This document shows, one piece after another, positions 24,359 through 32,478 of a DNA stretch of 62,864 nucleotides. Numbering within the stretch: position 1 is the first letter of the stretch; the number at the start of each line of letters is the position of its first letter. Under the pieces are notes generated by a model. The model was not told the origin of the DNA, did not search any database, and saw only the letters and a list, made by a program, of their open reading frames with translations. This DNA is from Gordonia sp. UBA5067 (GTDB lineage Bacteria; Actinomycetota; Actinomycetes; Mycobacteriales; Mycobacteriaceae). The translations under genes were made by a program, and so were the position numbers. Location of the stretch: the NCBI RefSeq assembly GCF_002414845.1, contig NZ_DIAX01000002.1, forward strand, positions 19,750-82,613. Direction: 5' to 3'.

Positions 24359-25767
24359 TCGTGCAGCGATTTCACCGCACGCGCGAGAGTGTCCGACCCG
24401 TCCGAGTGCGGCTGACGCTACTGGCGACCGCGCTGGTCACTGCCGCGCTGGCCGTTGCCGCGCTGGCGATGGTGCTTGTCTTGCACCGCATCCTGCTCGG
24501 TGCCGCGGACGCTGCGACCCAGGCCAGAGCGGATCAGATCAGGGCCGCGATCGCCTCCGAGGGGGTCGGGGGCGTCGACGGCACGCTGCTCGCCCAGGCC
24601 CACAACGTCGACGTCATCCAGATTATCGACGCCAGCGGTCGCGTTAGGTTGGTGAACAACAAGAGGTACTCGAGCCCGCTCAGCGGTCCGGTGCTGCCCG
24701 GGCGGCTTCGGCTCGTCCACGGTGCGCACGCCGGGGACCCGGATGTCGAGTACCGGACCAGTGCCATCGGGGTGGCCACGCCGGAGGGCGATCTCACCGT
24801 CGCGGTGGGTGCGGCGGAGGCTCCCATCAACCGGCTGGTGGTGACGGTCGCCATCCTGTGTTGCATCGTGTTCCCACTCATTGTGATCGGTATGGCCGTG
24901 CTGACCTACGTCTTCGTCGGACGGGCCCTGGCCCCGGTCGACGACATCCGTCGGCGCGTCGACGAGATCTCTGGTGGCGACCTGAGCCGGCGGGTTCCGG
25001 TTCCCGCGACCGGCGACGAGATCGCGACCTTGGCGACCACCATGAATCAGATGCTCGGCCGCATCGATCGGACCCGACAGCAGCAGGTCCGCTTTGTCAA
25101 CGATGCGTCACATGAGCTGAACAGTCCGCTGACGACGCTGGTCGGGTTGCTCGATCTCGCCGACGCGAAAGGTCAGCCCATCGACCCGGAGACGGTGGGG
25201 TCGGTGATGCTGCCCGATGCGCTGCGGTTGCAGCAGATGGTCGCCGACCTGTTGCTGCTCGCCCGCGCCGACGAGAGTGGCATCGTGCTGCGCCGGGCCC
25301 CCGTCGACCTTGATGATGTCGTCGGCGCCGAGGTCGCCCGACTGGAGGCGCTCACCGACCTTGAGGTCGAGGCGCGAATCGTGTCGGCCCGGATTGACGC
25401 CGACCAGGAGAAGGTGACCCGCGCACTGCGCAACCTCGCCGACAACGCGGTCCGGCACGCCACCGGGCGGGTCGCCATCGACATGGTCCGCACCGGTGAT
25501 GGCATGGTCGAGGTGACCGTTCTGGACGACGGGCCGGGCATTCCCGACGCAGACAAGGGCCGCGTCACCGAGCGTTTCGTCCGTCTGGATGATGCCCGCG
25601 GCCGGGCGACCGGCGGTTCGGGGCTCGGGCTGTCCATCGTCGACGAGATCATTCGTGCGCACGGCGGGGAGCTCGTCGTCGGCGATGCCCCCGGCAGGGG
25701 GGCGGCCATCGGGTTCCGGCTGCCGCTGGACGGGGCCGCTCAGCCGCCGTCGGCCGAGAGCCGGTAG
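24355..25767 (+). CDS. membrane sensor histidine kinase
   Basis: 470 residues. Helix 1 is near residues 23-47 and helix 2 near 160-190 (VVTVAILCCIVFPLIVIGM), with a sensor loop of about 110 residues between. A HAMP domain (ALAPVDDIRRRVDEISGGDL), the H-box NDASHELNSPLTTL with His253, the N-box NLADNAVRHA, and the G boxes DDGPGIP and GGSGLGLS follow. The second position after the H-box Glu is Asn instead of the more common Arg (HELNSP for HELRSP). GTG 24355 overlaps the upstream stop. It is convergent with the response regulator gene, and the two 3' ends overlap by 28 bp. Confidence 0.95.
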   Translation: MIVQRFHRTRESVRPVRVRLTLLATALVTAALAVAALAMVLVLHRILLGAADAATQARADQIRAAIASEGVGGVDGTLLAQAHNVDVIQIIDASGRVRLVNNKRYSSPLSGPVLPGRLRLVHGAHAGDPDVEYRTSAIGVATPEGDLTVAVGAAEAPINRLVVTVAILCCIVFPLIVIGMAVLTYVFVGRALAPVDDIRRRVDEISGGDLSRRVPVPATGDEIATLATTMNQMLGRIDRTRQQQVRFVNDASHELNSPLTTLVGLLDLADAKGQPIDPETVGSVMLPDALRLQQMVADLLLLARADESGIVLRRAPVDLDDVVGAEVARLEALTDLEVEARIVSARIDADQEKVTRALRNLADNAVRHATGRVAIDMVRTGDGMVEVTVLDDGPGIPDADKGRVTERFVRLDDARGRATGGSGLGLSIVDEIIRAHGGELVVGDAPGRGAAIGFRLPLDGAAQPPSAESR

Positions 25768-26417
25768 CCGACGCCGCGGACGGTTTCGATGGCCTTGCGG
25801 TCAAAGGGCTGATCGATCCGGCGGCGCAGATAGCTGATGTAGACCTCGACGACGTTCTCATCGCCGTGGAAATTGATGTCCCAGACGCCATCGAGGATCT
25901 CGGTCTTCGTGACCACTTCGCCCTTGTGGCGCAGCAGGTAGGCGAGTAGGGAGAACTCGCGCGGGGTGAGCGTCAGCGCGGTATCGCCGCGTTTGGCGAT
26001 GTGTGCCGCCGGATCGAGGGTCAGGTCGCCCGCGGCGAGGACGGCGGGCCGTTCCGGGGCCGTGCGCCGAGCCAGGGCGCGCAGGCGCGCGGTCAGAACG
26101 ACAAAGGAGAACGGCTTCGTCAGATAGTCGTCGGCGCCGAAGTCGAAGGCGTCGGCCTGGTCGTACTCGCCGTCCTTGGCGGTGAGCATCAGGATCGGTG
26201 TCCACACTTGGGCGGCCCGGAGATCGCGCACAATCTCGTAGCCGTTGCGGCCCGGCAGCATGATGTCCAGGACAATGATGTCGAAGGTCTCGGACATACC
26301 CTTTTCCCAGCCGTCGTTGCCGGTGTGCACGACGTCGACGACCCAACCCTCGGCCACCATCATCCGCCGCACCGTCTCGGCGACGTTGTGGTCGTCCTCG
26401 ACCAGAAGAATCCGCAT
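25740..26417 (-). CDS. OmpR-family response regulator
   Basis: 225 residues from ATG 26417. The receiver domain has the acidic pair in LVEDD, phosphoacceptor Asp51 (IIVLDIMLPG), Thr in MLTAKD and Lys in LTKPF. The C-terminal winged helix reads LTPREFSLLAYLLRHKGEVVTKTEIL with VEVYISYLRRRID. It is presumably the partner of the convergent kinase at 24355-25767, because the two overlap at their 3' ends and no other kinase is near. Upstream on the same strand is a small exported protein, and 26867-26885 carries a tandem site of the kind this family binds. Confidence 0.95.
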   Translation of the reverse strand: MRILLVEDDHNVAETVRRMMVAEGWVVDVVHTGNDGWEKGMSETFDIIVLDIMLPGRNGYEIVRDLRAAQVWTPILMLTAKDGEYDQADAFDFGADDYLTKPFSFVVLTARLRALARRTAPERPAVLAAGDLTLDPAAHIAKRGDTALTLTPREFSLLAYLLRHKGEVVTKTEILDGVWDINFHGDENVVEVYISYLRRRIDQPFDRKAIETVRGVGYRLSADGG

Positions 26418-26517
26418 GTCCTTCAGCGTGCCCGCCGGGTGCTGTGAAGTGCCTGAGCCCACGCCGACGCCGACGGACGTGGTGGCGTCCCCCGGCGTCG
26501 GCGGCATGGCGTGGCGA

Positions 26518-26754
26518 TCAGTCTGGGACATCGCCGGGCTCGGGAATGTCGGGCTGCCCGGGGACGTCCGGGCGGTTGTGGTCGGGGCGGACGTGATGGG
26601 AGCCCTGATCGACGTTGTAGGCGTGCGAGGCCGGCGCCTGGTGGGAAACCACCGCGTGCGTGATGCCGAACCCGGCACCGGTGCCGAGCACCGCGGCAAT
26701 ACCGATGCCAGACACCAGGCGTCGGGTCCGCCGGCTGATCTTTTTGGTGACCAT
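26518..26754 (-). CDS. small membrane-anchored or exported protein
   Basis: 78 residues: a basic start (MVTKKISRRTRRLV), one hydrophobic segment at about 14-35 (SGIGIAAVLGTGAGFGITHAV), and an exported tail of about 40 residues rich in His, Pro and Asp (SHHVRPDHNRPDVPG, ending EPGDVPD). I know no family for it. It precedes the response regulator on the same strand (100 bp gap). The His/Asp-rich tail could bind metal or protons and act as input or target of the two-component system; this is inference. GC codon use matches its neighbours. Confidence 0.65.
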   Translation of the reverse strand: MVTKKISRRTRRLVSGIGIAAVLGTGAGFGITHAVVSHQAPASHAYNVDQGSHHVRPDHNRPDVPGQPDIPEPGDVPD

Positions 26755-26866
26755 GATTGAGGTCCTCACTCTCTCGTTTCCTGGAACAGACCGCCGCAGC
26801 GGCGATCTGGATTCAGGTTGCGCCTGCTCTGCTGTGGGGACTCTGAACCGAACTGAAAGAGCGGCG

Positions 26867-26885
26867 TTAAGGTTTTCTTAAGGTT
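26867..26885. promoter_or_regulatory. OmpR-type tandem direct repeat in a divergent promoter region
   Basis: TTAAGGTT occurs at 26867-26874 and again at 26878-26885, an 11-bp period (one helical turn) as used by OmpR/PhoB-family dimers. It lies between the small exported protein gene (-) and the secreted esterase gene (+), 22 bp before the latter's start and about 110 bp before the former's. The adjacent response regulator is the obvious candidate. Confidence 0.6.
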
Positions 26886-26906
26886 CGTCACGGCAAGATA
26901 ACGGGC

Positions 26907-27764
26907 GTGAAACGAATCACCGTTCTGCTGATGGCGTTAGGTGTGGTCGCTGCTGTGGTTGGCGTGCCGGCCGCTTCGGCCGCGCCGACCGCGTCGGGCG
27001 TGCAGTTGAACGGCGCACTTCGCGTTGCCTATCCTGTGGCCAACGCCGATCCGGGGCAGAACTACGGCGACCTCTACCTGCCGCGGCGCGGGCTGACCGG
27101 CCCGGCTCCGCTTGTCGTCCTCTATCACGGCGGGGGCTGGGACCGCAGCGTGAGCCTGGCCGGGCTGGGGAGCATGGCGCGCGACCTGGCCGCGCGCGGG
27201 TACGCGGTGTACAACGTCGAGTATCGCCGGGTGGGGTCCGGCGGCGGGTGGCCGACTACCCTCACCGATGTCTCGGCGGCGGCGACGTTCGCCACCTCGC
27301 TGGGAAACATCTTCCCGCAGGTGGGGCGCTCGGTGATCCTCGTCGGGCACAGCTCGGGCGGTCAGCTCGCCGTATGGGCCGCCCAGCACGCGGCGGTCCG
27401 GCCGGCCGCCTCCGTCGCCATTGCGGCACCATTGGCCCTCACCACGGCGGCGCACAGCGGCGACGCCAACGTCGACGCACTGCTGGGCGGGTCGCCCGCA
27501 CAGTTCCCGCAGCGCTACGCGATGGCAGATCCGGCCGCGCAGGCCTGTCCCGCCGTACCGATCGTCGCCATCCATGGGACGGCCGACCGAGTGGTGCCGA
27601 TTACCAATGCCCGGGACTTTCGGGCGCGGCCGCGGTGTCCGTCGGCTCGAGTCAGCCTGGTCGAGGTACCCGGCGCGACGCATCTCTCCCTGATTCGTCC
27701 CGGCGCGGTCGGCTATGGCCAGACACTGGCGACCATTTCTGCGACTGTCGCCGGGGTGCGCTGA
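26907..27764 (+). CDS. secreted alpha/beta-hydrolase (BD-FAE/esterase type)
   Basis: 285 residues with a Sec signal peptide cleaved after PAASAA (about residue 27). The mature enzyme has the oxyanion-hole motif YHGGGW, the nucleophile elbow GHSSGG, a charge-relay Asp in HGTADRVVP and a His in PGATHLSL. This is the pattern of carboxylesterases related to kynurenine formamidase and acetyl-xylan-type esterases. The HGGGW motif places it in the HSL-like set, acting on short acyl esters outside the cell. GTG 26907 starts the gene, and a regulator-type direct repeat lies just upstream. Confidence 0.9.
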   Translation: MKRITVLLMALGVVAAVVGVPAASAAPTASGVQLNGALRVAYPVANADPGQNYGDLYLPRRGLTGPAPLVVLYHGGGWDRSVSLAGLGSMARDLAARGYAVYNVEYRRVGSGGGWPTTLTDVSAAATFATSLGNIFPQVGRSVILVGHSSGGQLAVWAAQHAAVRPAASVAIAAPLALTTAAHSGDANVDALLGGSPAQFPQRYAMADPAAQACPAVPIVAIHGTADRVVPITNARDFRARPRCPSARVSLVEVPGATHLSLIRPGAVGYGQTLATISATVAGVR

Positions 27765-27865
27765 CACGATCGACGAGGTGGAAGGTGGCAACGGTGACCA
27801 CGAGGCGCGCCACCTGCGTGGAACCGTCCCACCGCCGATGGTTGGCACAGCGTCCCCGCCGGCCG

Positions 27866-28981
27866 CTACGGTGCCACCGCGCCCCAATCGGCGAAGCCCG
27901 ACGGATCGTGACGACCGAAGCTGGCGTGCTCGAACATTCCCCAGCCCTCCTGCTGCGTCCCGTCGGCCTCGCGGCACACCGCGTGTCCGACGTGGTCGAT
28001 GACGCCGAACGGGATGCGCCCGGCCACGGCCGGATCGGTCACGTCATAGGTGACGCGCTCGACGAAACCTGCCCCCTTCCACTGGCCGTGGCCCCAGTCG
28101 GGGTCGCCGCCGTAGCCGCCGCCCACGTGTAGCGCCGTCCCCAGGTGCGCGTCAACCTCGATGGTGACCGGCGACCCGTCGGCGGCGGTGGCCTCGATTG
28201 TCGCTCCGGTGGGCAGGCGGGTGCCCGGCCGATAGTGGATCCGTACGCGGGGCCAGCCGAGTTGCTCGACGCGGCCGTCGCGCCACACCCGGGTGCAGTC
28301 GTTGAGCGTGCGGAACCCCGACGGCGATTCCTGGATGATGAGCACCATTCCGAAGTCGTCGAAGGCCATCGGCATATAGAGCCACCACATGCCCTCGAAG
28401 GGCGGGTCGGCCGGCCGCCCGGGTGGCTCGGCTTCGCCGATCGGCCGAATGCCCCACGAGCGGTCGCGCGTGCCGATCCAGGTAGCCGGGTCGACGCTGA
28501 TGGTCTCGCCGTCGACGATGATCCGTCCGGACCACGAGCCGACCTGCGCGAAACGCTGGGCGTCAAGGGTGACTCGCGTGCCCTGGCGCATGAGATGTCG
28601 CTGCTCTTGAACGACGTCGAACAGACCCGTCCAGGTCAGGTCCAGCGCGATCCCCTCGGTCTCGTCGAGGGTCACGCGCAAGGACTTGAGCGGTTCGGCG
28701 ACCTCGATCGCCAGGGTGCCGACATGTTGGTGTAACCGGTCGCCGTCCATCGCGTCCGATAGGCGCACCGCGGTCTGTACCTCCCCTCGGCGCACCAGCA
28801 CGAAGGCGTCTTTCACACCGAGGACGGGGTAGTACCCGACGCCCATGATGACGAAAACGTCACCGGTTCGGTCATGCGCGCACAGATAGGAGCGATCGTA
28901 GAAGTTGCGGTCCGACGACGCCGGCCAGGCGATCGGCAGGGGAGCCTGGTGGATGGGGAACTCGTCGGCGGGGGTGATCAT
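27866..28981 (-). CDS. uncharacterised beta-rich protein (DUF7064/DUF7065-like)
   Basis: 371 residues, no signal peptide and no membrane helix. It begins MITPADEFPIHQAPLPIAW, is rich in Trp and beta-strand patterns (DRSYLCAHD, FVIMGVGYYPVLGVKDAFVLV, GTRDRSWGIRP, WWLYMPMAFDDFGM), and resembles lipocalin-like or carotenoid 1,2-hydratase-like two-barrel proteins annotated DUF7064/7065 in mycobacteria and Gordonia; that name is from memory. The conserved DRSWG with MWWLYM suggests a hydrophobic ligand pocket. Its ATG overlaps the stop of the APH-like kinase gene by four bases, so the two probably act together. Function unknown. Confidence 0.75.
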   Translation of the reverse strand: MITPADEFPIHQAPLPIAWPASSDRNFYDRSYLCAHDRTGDVFVIMGVGYYPVLGVKDAFVLVRRGEVQTAVRLSDAMDGDRLHQHVGTLAIEVAEPLKSLRVTLDETEGIALDLTWTGLFDVVQEQRHLMRQGTRVTLDAQRFAQVGSWSGRIIVDGETISVDPATWIGTRDRSWGIRPIGEAEPPGRPADPPFEGMWWLYMPMAFDDFGMVLIIQESPSGFRTLNDCTRVWRDGRVEQLGWPRVRIHYRPGTRLPTGATIEATAADGSPVTIEVDAHLGTALHVGGGYGGDPDWGHGQWKGAGFVERVTYDVTDPAVAGRIPFGVIDHVGHAVCREADGTQQEGWGMFEHASFGRHDPSGFADWGAVAP

Positions 28982-30126
28982 CGGTTCTCTCCTACTCCAT
29001 CCCAGTATGTTCCTGCGATCATTGCGGCGAGGGTGGCCTGGTTGAGGATCTTGTCGTCGGGATTGGCGGGCTCGTCCGCTTGGCCGAAGTCGATCGCGCG
29101 GGTCTGGATGCGGAACAGGATCATCGCGTAGTAGAGCGTCGCGTAGGTGAGATAGAAGTCCATGTCGTGCAGGCGCGCACCGGCGGCCTGCTCGTAGTCG
29201 CGCTCGACGTCGGCGCGCCGCCAAAAAGCGGGCAGCCCGGCGACCCCCGCCAGCTGCGCGATGTCCTGGAAGAAGCGGTGCAGCGCAATACCCCATGCGA
29301 CGTCGAGTTCACGGGGGGCGCGGGTGGCCATCTCCCAGTCGAGGACGGCGGCGGGGACGAAGTCCTGGTAGATCACGTTGCCGATGCGGGCATCCCCCCA
29401 ACAGAGCACCTCGTCCTGGGTGGCCGGGAGGTTCTCGTGCACCCACGCGAGGGCGCGTTCGAGCAGCGGCGAACCGGGACAGTCGCGGGTCGTCCACCGG
29501 TAGAACTCGGTGAGCCGCCGGACGTGCGCGGCGAGAGGGGATTCTCCCGCGCGGGGGGCGGGTAGCAGGTCGACGGGAATGGGCGCGGCGTGGATGGCGG
29601 CCAGCGTGTGCACCGTCTGGTGCTGCAGCCGCCGGCGATCCTGCTCGTCGGCCTCGGTCAACCATGATCCGAAGGTGTACGGCAGCACGTCGGGCGGGAT
29701 GTCGCCGTCGACGCGGCCCATCACGATGAATGGCGCACCGATGATGTCGGTGCCGGGCTCGCTCCAATACAGCGGCGGCACGGGCGCGGTCGTCCGCTGC
29801 CCGACGTACGCCATGAGCCGGAACTGGTTGTCCAGATCGTAGGAAGCAAAGAGGGGGTCGTTGTTCGGGTCGGGGGCCACCCGGGCGACCAGGGGGTGCG
29901 GCGCGCCACCCCACTGCGCGTCGACGATGACCGTTTCACTTGACATGCCGTTGCCGTCGGGCAGGTGAATCCCGGTAACGGTGACCGGTGAGCCCGCCTT
30001 GTCGGTGAGCCAGGCGGCCAGTGCGGGTGCGATGGCCTTGACGTCGAGCCGCGATGCCGAGGGTTTGGCGAGTTCGGCGGAGTTCTCCGGGACGGCGCCG
30101 TCGGGGAGGTCGGGATGCTCGGGCAT
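28978..30126 (-). CDS. APH-family phosphotransferase
   Basis: 382 residues from ATG 30126 (MPEHPDLPDG). Protein-kinase-like fold of the aminoglycoside phosphotransferase/choline kinase superfamily. The catalytic loop is LCWGDARIGNVIY, where the usual HGD is replaced by WGD but the catalytic Asp and Asn are kept. It is followed by the metal-binding VLDWEMATRAPRELDVAW. The nucleotide lobe shows SSETVIVDAQW and PLVARVAPD. Members near acyl-CoA dehydrogenases are common in mycobacteria; acyl or sterol intermediates have been suggested as substrates. It is coupled to the downstream DUF7064-like gene and divergent from the mmpL gene. Confidence 0.85.
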   Translation of the reverse strand: MPEHPDLPDGAVPENSAELAKPSASRLDVKAIAPALAAWLTDKAGSPVTVTGIHLPDGNGMSSETVIVDAQWGGAPHPLVARVAPDPNNDPLFASYDLDNQFRLMAYVGQRTTAPVPPLYWSEPGTDIIGAPFIVMGRVDGDIPPDVLPYTFGSWLTEADEQDRRRLQHQTVHTLAAIHAAPIPVDLLPAPRAGESPLAAHVRRLTEFYRWTTRDCPGSPLLERALAWVHENLPATQDEVLCWGDARIGNVIYQDFVPAAVLDWEMATRAPRELDVAWGIALHRFFQDIAQLAGVAGLPAFWRRADVERDYEQAAGARLHDMDFYLTYATLYYAMILFRIQTRAIDFGQADEPANPDDKILNQATLAAMIAGTYWDGVGENR

Positions 30127-30224
30127 TCTTTGAGTCGAACACGTTCGGCGTTCGAATCGGGGCGGAACGGACGGGTTGCCCTGAACGCGGCGCGGACCGA
30201 GGGTTGACCAAGGTTGGTTTCGCA

Positions 30225-30237
30225 CGTTAACTTAACG
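30225..30237. promoter_or_regulatory. candidate operator upstream of the MmpL/TetR unit
   Basis: CGTTAA-c-TTAACG, a 13-bp perfect palindrome, lies 27 bp before the GTG of the MMPL transporter. Its position and the TetR gene directly after the transporter make it a reasonable autoregulatory site. It is short, and a TTAAC-type element could also be part of the promoter. Confidence 0.4.
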
Positions 30238-30263
30238 CCACTAACAAATCGCTGGAGGATCAC

Positions 30264-32468
30264 GTGGAACGCCTGACCCGCACGGTGCTCGCCGCGCCGA
30301 AAACCATTCTCATCGGCGCCTTCGTGCTGCTCGTGCTCTTCGGCGTCTACGGCGGCGGCGTCGCCGGACACCTGCTCTCCGGCGGGTTCGAGGATCCGCA
30401 TTCGGAGTCCGCGCAGGCGGCGAAAATACTCGAGAACGAGTTCGAGCGGGGCGGCATCCAAGTCATCTTCAAACTCGACGCGCCCAACCGGGACGTCACC
30501 GCCGACCCCGTCGTCGCCCGCGTCGGTCAGCGACTGGTGACCGATCTCAAAGAGTTCGACTTCGTTCAGCAGCCGATCCTCTCCATCTGGTCCGATCCAG
30601 CCGCCGCGAAGAACCTCGTCAGCACGGACAAGTCGTCGACGCTGATCGTCGTCCCACTCGCCGGGGGCGAGAACGTGGCGCCCGGGCACGCCGAGGATCT
30701 GGCCGACCGATTCGCCGGTGAGACCGACGGCGTGCGGATCACCGCCACCGGGCAGGGCAAGGTATTCGCCGATACGAACAAACAGGTCTCCAAAGATCTC
30801 TTTCTCGCCGAATCGATCGCGATTCCGATCAGTTTCGTCGCGCTGGTCCTCATCTTCGGCGGCATCATCGCCGCCGCCCTGCCGCTAGCGGTGGGCATTT
30901 TCGCCATCGCGGGCACACTGGCGCTGCTACGACTGTTCGCCCTCTTCAGCGACGTGTCGATCTTCGCAATGAACTTGGCCACAGCGATGGGCCTGGCACT
31001 GGCCATCGACTACACACTGCTGATCATCACCCGCTATCGCGAGGAGGTCGCCCGCGGCGGGTCGCGTGAATCGGCCATCTACCGCGCCATGGCCACCGCT
31101 GGGCGCACCGTCACGTTCTCGGCGATCACCGTCGGCCTCTCGCTGTCGGGGCTGTTGCTGTTCCCGCAGTACTTCCTTCGCTCCTTCGCTTATGCCGGCC
31201 TGGCCGTCGTCGTGGTCGCGCTGCTCGGCTCGCTGGTGATCACCCCCGCGCTGCTCGCGGTGCTCGGCGACCGGATCGACTCCGGGGACCTGCGCAAACC
31301 GGTGCGGCGGTTGTTTGGCCGGCCCGAACACGGCTTCATACCCGTCGAACAGACCTGGTGGTACCGCTTCGTGCAGTGGGTATTGCGGCGAGCGGTGCCC
31401 ATCGCGCTCATCGCCACGGCCGTGCTGATGGTCCTGGGTGCACCGTTCCTGTCGATCAAACTCGGCTTTCCCGACGACCGGATCCTGCCCACCTCCCACT
31501 CCTCGCGCGTGGCGATGGACGAGATTCGTGCGGACTACCCGCGAAAGCTTGGCGGCGAGGTCACCGTCGTCGTGAGCGGGTCGTCGGACCGGGTCGTCGA
31601 CGACTACGCGGCCCGACTGTCCGCGGTGCCCGGCGTCGATGCCGTGACCAGTCCCGACGGGGTGTTCGCACAGGGCCGACCGATCGCGCCGCGCCAATCG
31701 GAGGATCGTAGCGGTGATCATCGGGTTCTCACCGTCGTCAGTAACACCGATCCGCTCGATGAGGCGGGCAAGGCGCTGCTGGCCGGCCTGCGTGCCGTGC
31801 CCAAACCCGCTGACACCGATGTCAAGTTCGCCGGGATCGCCGCATCGACCGAGGACACCGTGGCCTCGATCTACCGGCACCTGCCGTGGGTGCTGCTGTG
31901 GATCGCCGTCGCCACCTTCGTCCTGCTATTCCTGTTCACCGGCAGCGTGGTGCTGCCGGTGAAGGCGCTGGTGCTGAACATGCTGTCCCTCTCGGCGACA
32001 TTCGGGGCAATCGTCTGGATCTTCCAGGAGGGCAATGCCGGTGCGCTGGGCACCACCGCGACTGGGTTCATCACCGCGACCATGCCCATTCTGATGTTCT
32101 GCGTCGCATTCGGTTTGTCGATGGACTATGAGGTTTTCCTCCTCGGCAGGATCCGCGAAGAGTGGCTCAAGTCGGGCAAGACGCGCGCCGACAGCGATCA
32201 CGCGGTGGCCTTCGGCCTCGCCAGCACCGGCCGCGTCATCACTGCGGCGGCACTGTTGATGGCCATCGTCTTCGCCGCGATGATCGCCTCGCAGGTTTCG
32301 TTCATGCGCATGTTCGGCTTGGGGCTGACCATCGCGGTCCTCATGGACGCGACCCTGATCCGGATGCTGCTCGTCCCGGCATTCATGCGGCTGGCCGGGC
32401 GCGCCAATTGGTGGGCGCCGGCGCCGCTGCGCCGGCTGCACGATCGAATCGGGTTGTCCGAATCGTGA
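30264..32468 (+). CDS. MMPL-family RND transporter
   Basis: 734-residue inner-membrane exporter with two copies of a six-helix unit. Helix 1 is at residues 15-35. A porter loop of about 130 residues (DPHSESAQAAKILENEF, GGIQVIFKLD) follows, then helices 2-6 with the conserved charged GLALAIDYTLLIITRYREE. A second helix-loop repeat ends with FGLSMDYEVFLLGRIREEW. The two DY motifs are the proton-relay Asp-Tyr pairs of MmpL proteins. GTG 30264 has GGAGG seven bases before it. A TetR gene follows by 10 bp. Likely cargo is lipid or hydrophobic toxin; no lipid-synthesis gene is adjacent. Confidence 0.93.
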   Translation: MERLTRTVLAAPKTILIGAFVLLVLFGVYGGGVAGHLLSGGFEDPHSESAQAAKILENEFERGGIQVIFKLDAPNRDVTADPVVARVGQRLVTDLKEFDFVQQPILSIWSDPAAAKNLVSTDKSSTLIVVPLAGGENVAPGHAEDLADRFAGETDGVRITATGQGKVFADTNKQVSKDLFLAESIAIPISFVALVLIFGGIIAAALPLAVGIFAIAGTLALLRLFALFSDVSIFAMNLATAMGLALAIDYTLLIITRYREEVARGGSRESAIYRAMATAGRTVTFSAITVGLSLSGLLLFPQYFLRSFAYAGLAVVVVALLGSLVITPALLAVLGDRIDSGDLRKPVRRLFGRPEHGFIPVEQTWWYRFVQWVLRRAVPIALIATAVLMVLGAPFLSIKLGFPDDRILPTSHSSRVAMDEIRADYPRKLGGEVTVVVSGSSDRVVDDYAARLSAVPGVDAVTSPDGVFAQGRPIAPRQSEDRSGDHRVLTVVSNTDPLDEAGKALLAGLRAVPKPADTDVKFAGIAASTEDTVASIYRHLPWVLLWIAVATFVLLFLFTGSVVLPVKALVLNMLSLSATFGAIVWIFQEGNAGALGTTATGFITATMPILMFCVAFGLSMDYEVFLLGRIREEWLKSGKTRADSDHAVAFGLASTGRVITAAALLMAIVFAAMIASQVSFMRMFGLGLTIAVLMDATLIRMLLVPAFMRLAGRANWWAPAPLRRLHDRIGLSES

Positions 32469-32478
32469 GGCGGCAGTC

